Source of the DNA: Rhodospirillales bacterium | GTDB lineage: Bacteria > Pseudomonadota > Alphaproteobacteria > UBA828 | Reading direction: 5' to 3' | Assembly (NCBI GenBank): GCA_026712885.1 | Contig: JAPOPO010000265.1 | Location: forward strand, 1-11,616 | DNA length: 11,616 nt | Part shown: positions 6,501 through 11,616 of the stretch, piece by piece | Numbering within the stretch: position 1 is the first letter of the stretch | How the letters are laid out: each line of letters opens with the position of its first letter | Position numbers and translations under genes: made by a program | Notes under the pieces: model-generated | Told to the model about the DNA's origin: nothing | Seen by the model: only the letters and a program-made list of their open reading frames with translations | The model's database searches: none

Positions 6501-6570
6501 TCAATTGTGGAAGAGGCATACAATTCATCCCTTGATTGAAATCGTAATAGTTCTAAGTTGCATTTCAGGA
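6501..6570 (+). promoter_or_regulatory. A/T-rich control region of the peroxiredoxin gene with nested inverted repeats
   Basis: This is the most A/T-rich stretch I notice in the window. It contains TACAAT (6519-6524), a good -10 match, though the -35 position (around 6496-6501) is poor. Downstream lies the inverted repeat TGAAAT-N19-ATTTCA (6537-6567), nearly concentric with a smaller TAG-TT-CTA (6548-6555). Such nested symmetry before a peroxiredoxin suggests an operator for a redox or metal regulator (LysR/OxyR or Fur/Irr type). The sequence does not clearly match the E. coli OxyR consensus. Confidence 0.35.
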
Positions 6571-6596
6571 CCCATTCCGGATCAGGAGCTAGTGAC

Positions 6597-7133
6597 ATGC
6601 GTGTACCCGAGGTGACATTCAAGACCCGTGTCCGCGACGAGAGCGTCGAGGGACCGAACCCGTTCCGCTGGCAGGACCGGACCACCGCCGAAATCTTCAA
6701 CGGCCGCCGGGTGGTGCTGTTCGCGTTGCCGGGCGCCTTCACACCGACCTGCAGCAGCACCCACTTGCCGGGCTACGAGGCCCTGCACGACTGCTTCAGG
6801 GACGCCGGCATCGACGAGGTCATCTGCCTCTCGGTCAACGACGCCTTCGTCATGTACCAGTGGGGCAAGTATCAGGGGGCCGAGCACGTCACCCTGTTGC
6901 CGGACGGCTGCGGTACCTTCACGCGGCGCATGGGCATGCTGGTGGACAAGGACAATCTCGGCTTCGGCCTCCGCAGCTGGCGCTATTCCATGCTGGTCGA
7001 GGACGGCGAGATCACGAAGATGTTCGTGGAACCGGGGCTTTGCGACAACGCGGCGGGCGATCCGTTCGAGGTCTCCGACGCCGAGACCATGCTCGCCTAC
7101 GTGGAGTCGCTCAAGACGGCGCAGGCCGCCTGA
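6597..7133 (+). CDS. Peroxiredoxin, Prx5 (type II) family
   Basis: This thiol peroxidase reduces H2O2, alkyl hydroperoxides or peroxynitrite in the cytosol at the expense of glutathione/glutaredoxin or thioredoxin. It has 178 residues. The active site PGAFTPTCSSTHLPGY (45-60) holds the peroxidatic Cys52 with the family's Pro45 and Thr49, and the conserved Arg129 is in LRSWRYSML. The C-terminal GDPFEVSDAETML (154-166) is typical of Prx5. Further cysteines are Cys66, Cys77, Cys105 and Cys149; Cys149 in EPGLCDN is a candidate resolving residue, so 1-Cys or atypical 2-Cys chemistry is open. I start at the ATG at 6597 because AGGAG (6584-6588) lies 8 bases upstream; an upstream in-frame ATG at 6558 lacks such a site. 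The gene appears to have its own promoter region and stands alone, convergent with xerC. Confidence 0.94.
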   Translation: MRVPEVTFKTRVRDESVEGPNPFRWQDRTTAEIFNGRRVVLFALPGAFTPTCSSTHLPGYEALHDCFRDAGIDEVICLSVNDAFVMYQWGKYQGAEHVTLLPDGCGTFTRRMGMLVDKDNLGFGLRSWRYSMLVEDGEITKMFVEPGLCDNAAGDPFEVSDAETMLAYVESLKTAQAA

Positions 7134-7181
7134 GCGTGGTCGCCTGAACTCGGCGCCGTCCGGCACCGGGTTCGGTCACGC

Positions 7182-8129
7182 CTAACTCGCGCGCGGGTGG
7201 GCCGCCGCGTAGGCGGCAAGGAGCCCCGCCTCATCGACCTCGGTGTAGCGCTGCGTGGTCGACAGGCTCGCATGGCCCAGCAGCTCCTGGATCGTGCGGA
7301 GATCCCCGCCGCCGGCGAGCAGGTGGGTGGCGAAGCTGTGGCGAAGCGCGTGCGGGGTCGCCGACGCCGGCAGACCGAGCGCGCCGCGCAGCCGCGCCAT
7401 CGTCTGCTGCACCAGCTTCGGCTGCAGCCGCTTGCCGCGCACGCCGACGAAGAGCGGATCGCCCGGCTCCAGCGTGTGCGGGCAGGCCGCGAGGTAGTCG
7501 GTCATTGCCTCGGCGACGACGGGCAGCACCGGCACCACCCGCTGCTTGCCGCCCTTGCCCGTGATCATCAGGCTGCGGGGATCACCTCCCGGGGCCGGCG
7601 CATCGGCACGGTCGAGGCCCAATGCCTCGCCGATGCGGAGCCCGCAGCCGTAGAGCAGCAGCAGTACTGCGATATCGCGGCGGGCGGTCCAATCGAGCGG
7701 CGCGGCACTTGCCCCTTCCAGCGCGACGACGGCCTTCGCCTGGCCCTCGGTGAGCGGCCGGGGCACGCCGCGCGGAGTCTTCGGCGCGCGCACCAGGGAG
7801 AGTGCCGACGAGACGGTCACGCCTTCGCGCTCCAAGTGTCGAAAGAAGACGCGGACCGCCGAGAGCGCCCGCGCGGTGGAGGTCTTGGCGCGGCCTTCCG
7901 CCGCCCGGCGGGCAAGCCAGGCGCGCACGTCGCGAACGCTGAGCGCGCCGAGCGTGGCGAGGTCGGGCACCTCGCCGCGATGCTCGGCCAGAAATCCCAG
8001 GAAGTCGTCGAGGTCACGCCGGTAGGCGGCGACGGTGTTATCGGAGCGCCGACGCTCGTCAGCCAGGCGGCTGAGCCAGGTCTCCACCGCCGTCGCCAGG
8101 TCGGCTGCGGCCGGCAGAGTACCTGTCAT
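7182..8129 (-). CDS. xerC: Tyrosine recombinase XerC
   Basis: This site-specific tyrosine recombinase resolves chromosome dimers at dif together with XerD and FtsK. It has 315 residues, slightly longer than the roughly 300 typical, mainly at the N terminus. The N-terminal SAM-like core-binding domain spans about 10-110, and the catalytic domain about 125-305. All catalytic residues are present: Arg165 in CGLRIGEAL, Lys192 in TGKGGKQR, His260 and Arg263 in HALRHSFATHL, His286 in LLGHASLSTTQRYT, and nucleophile Tyr295. The start is the ATG at 8129, overlapping the TGA of the transaldolase gene by 4 bases (8126-8129); a longer frame to 8159 would overlap that gene further and is unlikely. The complete catalytic set, housekeeping neighbours and absence of att-like repeats argue against a phage or integron integrase, though XerC and XerD can be confused by sequence alone. 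Confidence 0.94.
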   Translation of the reverse strand: MTGTLPAAADLATAVETWLSRLADERRRSDNTVAAYRRDLDDFLGFLAEHRGEVPDLATLGALSVRDVRAWLARRAAEGRAKTSTARALSAVRVFFRHLEREGVTVSSALSLVRAPKTPRGVPRPLTEGQAKAVVALEGASAAPLDWTARRDIAVLLLLYGCGLRIGEALGLDRADAPAPGGDPRSLMITGKGGKQRVVPVLPVVAEAMTDYLAACPHTLEPGDPLFVGVRGKRLQPKLVQQTMARLRGALGLPASATPHALRHSFATHLLAGGGDLRTIQELLGHASLSTTQRYTEVDEAGLLAAYAAAHPRAS

Positions 8130-8788
8130 GACAGGATCGACTGCCCCGTTTTCTGCCAATCGGAGAGGAAGGCATCGAGCCCCTTGTCGGTGAGCGGGTG
8201 GCTCGCGAGCTTGCGCAGCACCGCCGGGGGCAACGTCGCCACGTCGGCGCCGAGCTTCGCGGCCTCCACGACGTGGAGCGGATGGCGGATCGAAGCGACC
8301 AATATTTCGGTGCCGATGGTGTCCGGATAAGCGCGGTAGATCGTCGCGATCTCGCGGATCAGGCCCATGCCGTCCTGGCTGATGTCGTCGAGCCGGCCGA
8401 CGAAGGGCGAGATGAAGGCGGCGCCGGCCTTTGCCGCCAGCAGTGCTTGGGAGGGAGAGAAGCAGAGCGTGACGTTGACCTTGGTGCCGCCCTGGCTGAG
8501 CGCGCGGCAGGCCTTGAGCCCGTCCCAGGTCAGCGGCACCTTGACCGCGACGTTGGGCGCGATGGCGGCAAGCGTCCGGCCTTCCGAGAGCATGGTCTCG
8601 GCGTCGGTCGCGGTGACCTCGGCGCTCACGGGCCCCGGCACGACGTCGCAGATGGTCCGGATCACCTCGAAGAAGTCGCCGCCGGACTTGGCGATGAGAG
8701 AGGGATTGGTGGTCACGCCGTCGAGCAGGCCGGTCGCGGCGAGGTCTTCGATCTCGGCGATGTCCGCGGTGTCTACGAAGAACTTCAT
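8126..8788 (-). CDS. tal: Transaldolase, small TalC/Fsa-type
   Basis: This enzyme transfers a dihydroxyacetone unit between sugar phosphates in the non-oxidative pentose phosphate pathway, in the cytosol. It has 220 residues, matching the short single-domain TalC/Fsa class. Key residues are Asp6 in FVDTAD, Asn28 in TTNPS and the Schiff-base Lys83 in VKVPLT. Two positions separate transaldolases from fructose-6-phosphate aldolase. Here they are Glu57 (SAEVTA; Gln in Fsa) and Phe129 (SPFVGR; Tyr in Fsa), both the transaldolase state. Database names may therefore say fructose-6-phosphate aldolase, but I favour transaldolase. The start at the ATG at 8788 gives the standard MKFFVDTADI opening. It is transcribed divergently from priA across about 200 bases and is coupled to xerC by a stop/start overlap. 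Confidence 0.92.
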   Translation of the reverse strand: MKFFVDTADIAEIEDLAATGLLDGVTTNPSLIAKSGGDFFEVIRTICDVVPGPVSAEVTATDAETMLSEGRTLAAIAPNVAVKVPLTWDGLKACRALSQGGTKVNVTLCFSPSQALLAAKAGAAFISPFVGRLDDISQDGMGLIREIATIYRAYPDTIGTEILVASIRHPLHVVEAAKLGADVATLPPAVLRKLASHPLTDKGLDAFLSDWQKTGQSILS

Positions 8789-8988
8789 GCCGCCGCTCCG
8801 TTTGCGGGCCGCCGCTCTCAGCCGGACCCTGCCGTCATCGGGCTGGACGCCGGCGCGCGCGTGATGCAGGACGAGAGCATGACCGCAGCATCCGCGACTC
8901 GACTCGGCTTCGGGCCTGCGACGAATTGGGCCGGCCTCTTAGCACGTCCGTTGCGCCGGTTCCATCGCGCTACCCTCTTCGGGGCACT
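8789..8988. other. Divergent intergenic region between transaldolase and priA
   Basis: These 200 bases must hold the promoters of the minus-strand transaldolase-xerC pair and of plus-strand priA. I see no clear -35/-10 pair, no strong inverted repeat and no coding frame with recognisable similarity. The plus frame of PriA stays open back to an ATG at 8926, but the resulting 21 residues look non-conserved. Confidence 0.35.
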
Positions 8989-11214
8989 GTGAGCGAGGCG
9001 GCCAACGGCGGAGGAGGGAGCGGGGAGGGCGACCGACCACCGCCGACCGTCGCGGTCCTCATGCCGTTGCCGCTGGAGCGCGCGTACGACTACGCCGTGC
9101 CCGCCGATGTCGTGGCCGACGTCGTGCCCGGCGCCTTCGTGCGCGTGCCGCTCGGCAGGGTGGAGCGTGTCGGCGTGGTCTGGGGCGAGGGCGAAGGCGG
9201 CGTCGACCCCGCCCGCCTCAAGCAGGTATCTGCGGTGCTGGAGACACCGCCCATGACCGAACCGCTCCGTCGCCTGATCGACTGGACAGCCGATTACACG
9301 CTGACCAACCGGGGAGCCGTTCTGCGCATGGCGATGAGCGTCCCCGGCGCCCTGGAGCCGGCACCCGTGCGCACCGCCTACCGGCTGGGAGCGGGCGAGG
9401 CGCCGCGCATGACGGAAGCACGGCAGCGCGTCATCGCGCTGCTGCGGGACGGCCCGCCCCGCACCGCCACCGAAATCGCACGCCTGGCCGGCGTGAGTGC
9501 CGGGGTGGTGCGCGGTCTCGCCACCCTCGGTGTGCTCGAGGCGGTGACGATGCGGGACGTCGCGACCTTCGGCCGTCCCCACTTGTCCCGGACGGGTCCC
9601 GGCTTGTCTCAGGTGCAAGGTGCCGCCGCCAATGCGTTGCGGCAGCAGGTTGCCGCCCAGGCGTTCTCGGTCACCGTCCTCGACGGCGTGACCGGCTCCG
9701 GCAAGACCGAGGTCTATTTCGAGGCCATGTCCGCCGCGCTCGATCAAGGCCATCAGGTGCTGGTGATGCTGCCCGAAATCGCGCTGAGCGCCCAATGGCT
9801 CGCGCGCTTTCGCGAACGCTTCAGCGCTGATCCTGCGGTCTGGCACTCCGAGCTCGGCACGCGCCAGCGGCGCGAGACCTGGCGCGCCGTCGCCGAGGGC
9901 CGGGTGCAGGTGGTGGTCGGTGCGCGCTCGGCGCTCTGGCTGCCCTTCCGCAGCCTCGGTCTCATCGTGGTGGACGAGGAGCACGACGCCGCCTTCAAGC
10001 AGGAGGACGGCGTCGTTTACCACGCCCGCGACATGGCGGTGGTGCGCGCCCGCTTCGAGGGCTGCCCGATCGTGCTGGTATCGGCCACGCCGTCGCTGGA
10101 GACGGTGGTCAACGTCGAGAACGGCCGCTACGGATGCGAGCGCCTGCCGGACCGGCACGGTGGCGCTGAGCTGCCAGCGATCGAGTCCGTCGACCTGCGC
10201 GTGACGCCGCCGGCACTCGGCACCTGGCTCGCACCGGCCTTGCGTGAGGCCCTTGCCGAGGCTCTGGAGGCCGGCGAGCAGGCGCTGCTCTTCCTCAACC
10301 GGCGAGGCTACGCGCCGCTCACGCTCTGCCGCGCCTGCGGTCATCGCTTCCACTGCCCCAACTGCAGCGCCTGGCTGGTGGAGCACCGCTTTGCCGGCAC
10401 CCTCGACTGCCACCATTGCGGGCTCCAGCGCGCGCAGCCCGAGGCCTGCCCGGCGTGCGAGACGGAGGGGAGCTTCGCCGCCTGCGGGCCCGGCGTCGAG
10501 CGGCTTGCCGAGGAGGTTGACGAGGCCTTCCCCGGCGCTCGCTGGGCGGTGCTCACCAGCGACACGGTGCGCGGACCCAGCCAGGTGCAGGACCTGATCG
10601 ATGCCATCGTGGCCCACGAGGTCGACGTGCTGATCGGCACACAGATGGTGGCCAAGGGGCACCACTTCCCCCAGCTCACCCTGGTGGGTGTGGTGGACGC
10701 CGACCTAGGCCTCGCGGGCGGCGACATGCGCGCGGCCGAGCGCACCTACCAACTGCTCCATCAGGTTGGGGGGCGCGCCGGGCGCGGGGGGCGCCCCGGC
10801 CGGGTGGTGCTCCAGACCTACGCCACCGAGCATCCGGTGATCGAGGCGCTCGCGGCCGGCGACCGCGATTCCTTCATGGAGAATGAGGCGTCGGCCCGCG
10901 AGGCGCACGGCCTGCCGCCCTTCGGCCGGCTCGTGGCGGTCATCGCCGCCGGCCCGAGCGAGTCCGAAACCCTGCGCGCCGCGTCGGCCCTCGCACGCAC
11001 CGCGCGCGCCGAGGAGAAGACGCTCGGCATCCAGGTGCTGGGCCCCGCGCCGGCGCCGCTCCGGCTGCTGCGCGGCCGCCATCGCTTTCGCCTCCTCTTC
11101 AAGGCCCCGCGCGGCGTGCTGCTCCAGCCTCACATGAGGCGATGGCTCACGGCGCTCGACCGGCGCGCCCGCGCCCGCCTCCAGGTGGACATCGACCCCC
11201 ACAGCTTCATGTGA
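8989..11214 (+). CDS. priA: Primosomal protein N' (replication restart helicase PriA)
   Basis: This superfamily 2 3'-to-5' DNA helicase recognises stalled forks and reloads the replisome. It has 741 residues from the GTG at 8989 (family about 730). The N-terminal 3'-DNA-binding domain begins near VAVLMPLPLERAYDYAVP (21-38) and is followed by a winged-helix-like part around 140-190. Helicase motifs are Walker A GVTGSGKTE (233-241), the DEEH box (329-332) and SATPSLET (365-372). Eight zinc-binding cysteines lie at 447, 450, 456, 459, 474, 477, 487 and 490. Later motifs are GTQMVAKGHHFP (550-561) and QVGGRAGRG (592-600). The start is uncertain: an ATG at 8926 adds 21 unconserved residues, an ATG at 9061 would cut into the conserved opening, and the ribosome-binding site of the GTG is weak. 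In motif VI the usual QVAGRAGR has Gly in place of the first Ala. The gene ends 6 bases before the convergent antitoxin gene. Confidence 0.95.
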   Translation: MSEAANGGGGSGEGDRPPPTVAVLMPLPLERAYDYAVPADVVADVVPGAFVRVPLGRVERVGVVWGEGEGGVDPARLKQVSAVLETPPMTEPLRRLIDWTADYTLTNRGAVLRMAMSVPGALEPAPVRTAYRLGAGEAPRMTEARQRVIALLRDGPPRTATEIARLAGVSAGVVRGLATLGVLEAVTMRDVATFGRPHLSRTGPGLSQVQGAAANALRQQVAAQAFSVTVLDGVTGSGKTEVYFEAMSAALDQGHQVLVMLPEIALSAQWLARFRERFSADPAVWHSELGTRQRRETWRAVAEGRVQVVVGARSALWLPFRSLGLIVVDEEHDAAFKQEDGVVYHARDMAVVRARFEGCPIVLVSATPSLETVVNVENGRYGCERLPDRHGGAELPAIESVDLRVTPPALGTWLAPALREALAEALEAGEQALLFLNRRGYAPLTLCRACGHRFHCPNCSAWLVEHRFAGTLDCHHCGLQRAQPEACPACETEGSFAACGPGVERLAEEVDEAFPGARWAVLTSDTVRGPSQVQDLIDAIVAHEVDVLIGTQMVAKGHHFPQLTLVGVVDADLGLAGGDMRAAERTYQLLHQVGGRAGRGGRPGRVVLQTYATEHPVIEALAAGDRDSFMENEASAREAHGLPPFGRLVAVIAAGPSESETLRAASALARTARAEEKTLGIQVLGPAPAPLRLLRGRHRFRLLFKAPRGVLLQPHMRRWLTALDRRARARLQVDIDPHSFM

Positions 11215-11223
11215 CGCCCGTCA
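11212..11223. repeat. Short inverted repeat formed by two convergent stop codons
   Basis: TGACG (11212-11216) and CGTCA (11219-11223) are inverted around a CC. The left arm includes the priA TGA and the right arm the antitoxin stop. It is too short to act as a terminator, and there is no room for another, so the two convergent transcripts probably overlap. Confidence 0.3.
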
Positions 11224-11511
11224 GGCGGCCTCGAGGGGCGTGATGTCGGTCAGATCGACAGTCTCCCTGGCGCGGGCGAGATCGTGAGCCCGCTGCAGGT
11301 TCATCCAGAACTCCGGCGTGTTGCCGAAGAAGCGGGCGAGCCGCATTGCGGTGTCCACCGTGAGCGAGGTTTCACCCCTGACCAGCCGCTCGATCCGCGT
11401 GCGCGGTACATTCAGGCGTTTCGCAAGCGCGATCGCGCTCATGCCGAGCGGCTTGAGATAGAGGTCCGCGAGCACCTCGCCGGGGTGGGAGGGGTTTGTC
11501 ATCAGCGTCAT
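11221..11511 (-). CDS. higA: HigA-family antitoxin
   Basis: This antitoxin of a HigBA-type toxin-antitoxin module is a small helix-turn-helix protein that binds both the toxin and its own promoter. It has 96 residues. It opens MTLMTNPSHPGEVLADLYLKP, with the HPGEVL motif characteristic of HigA/VapI proteins, followed by the helix-turn-helix MSAIALAKRLNVPRTRIERL (about 24-43), RGETSLTVDTAMRLARFF (45-62), and NTPEFWMNLQRAHDL (64-78). I use the ATG at 11511 because AAGGGG sits about 7 bases upstream; the ATG at 11502 would begin MTNPSHPGEV and is the alternative, while a longer frame to 11589 overlaps the toxin. It lies 11 bases after the toxin stop, the usual toxin-first order. It is convergent with priA. 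Confidence 0.92.
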   Translation of the reverse strand: MTLMTNPSHPGEVLADLYLKPLGMSAIALAKRLNVPRTRIERLVRGETSLTVDTAMRLARFFGNTPEFWMNLQRAHDLARARETVDLTDITPLEAA

Positions 11512-11522
11512 GTCTTGCCCCT

Positions 11523-11616
11523 TCAGTGGTAGTCCACGATCTCGACGTCCGCCGGCCCCTGATCGGTCCACACGAAGCAGATGCGCCACTGGTCGTTGAT
11601 GCGGATCGAGTGCTGA
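11523..11616 (-). CDS. higB: HigB-family toxin (RelE superfamily), C-terminal end only
   Basis: I translated the last 30 residues before the TGA at 11523-11525; the start lies beyond the right edge. They read QHSIRINDQWRICFVW, then TDQGPADVEIVDYH. The SIRINDQWRICF strand and the VEIVDYH terminus are hallmarks of HigB/RelE-type mRNA interferases, which cut translated mRNAs at the ribosome and are neutralised by HigA. The gene order, toxin followed 11 bases later by HigA, is that of the host-inhibition-of-growth family. Whether the full toxin is intact cannot be seen here. Confidence 0.87.
   Translation of the reverse strand, partial: QHSIRINDQWRICFVWTDQGPADVEIVDYH

Noticed and set aside
7182..8129. 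Tyrosine recombinase as a phage or genomic-island integrase
   Set aside because: Sequence and neighbours (transaldolase, priA) fit housekeeping XerC; no adjacent tRNA or direct repeats are seen.
8818..10665. Long minus-strand open frame (615 codons) opposite priA
   Set aside because: It is fully antisense to PriA, which has all its helicase and zinc motifs; its composition is low-complexity and no family is recognised.

Overview
The window reads as a piece of a high-GC alphaproteobacterial chromosome. The evidence is the G/C-rich third codon positions throughout, the protein sequence style, and the arrangement in which a transaldolase-xerC pair is transcribed away from priA, which I recall from alphaproteobacteria of the Rhodospirillales type. 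The organism assignment is inference. I see no rRNA, tRNA, insertion sequence or CRISPR array.

Left third (1-4093, minus strand): a four-gene operon read right to left. It encodes an acylating aldehyde dehydrogenase of the sulfoacetaldehyde dehydrogenase (SauS) type, the beta and alpha subunits of an ADP-forming succinyl-CoA-synthetase-like acyl-CoA ligase with a 4-base stop/start overlap, and the N-terminal half of a citrate-synthase-family enzyme that runs off the left edge. None of the usual TCA neighbours (mdh, sucA, sucB, lpd) is visible, and the ligase differs from the E. coli enzyme in the beta-subunit loop thought to hold succinate. It is best read as a dedicated catabolic module that interconverts an acid, its CoA thioester and its aldehyde. 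Sulfoacetate is the leading substrate candidate, and the citrate-synthase paralogue is an unexplained extra partner.

Middle (4094-7133, plus strand): a roughly 550-base gap holds operator-like inverted repeats and a decayed gene. The remnant splices the FAD-binding start of a dimethylglycine/sarcosine-dehydrogenase-like protein directly onto a piece of its GcvT-like domain. Then come an Asp/Glu/hydantoin (allantoin) racemase-family enzyme, a seven-helix DUF1295 membrane protein and a Prx5-type peroxiredoxin. The peroxiredoxin is preceded by a markedly A/T-rich stretch containing nested inverted repeats.

Right third (7182-11616): housekeeping genes. xerC and a small transaldolase form a minus-strand pair with a 4-base overlap, and priA is divergent on the plus strand. 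Only 6 bases beyond priA, and convergent to it, lies a HigBA-type toxin-antitoxin module on the minus strand. Its antitoxin is complete and its toxin is cut by the right edge. As I remember the alphaproteobacterial order, the ATP synthase operon (atpH onward) often follows priA, so this edge may be a site of insertion or rearrangement.
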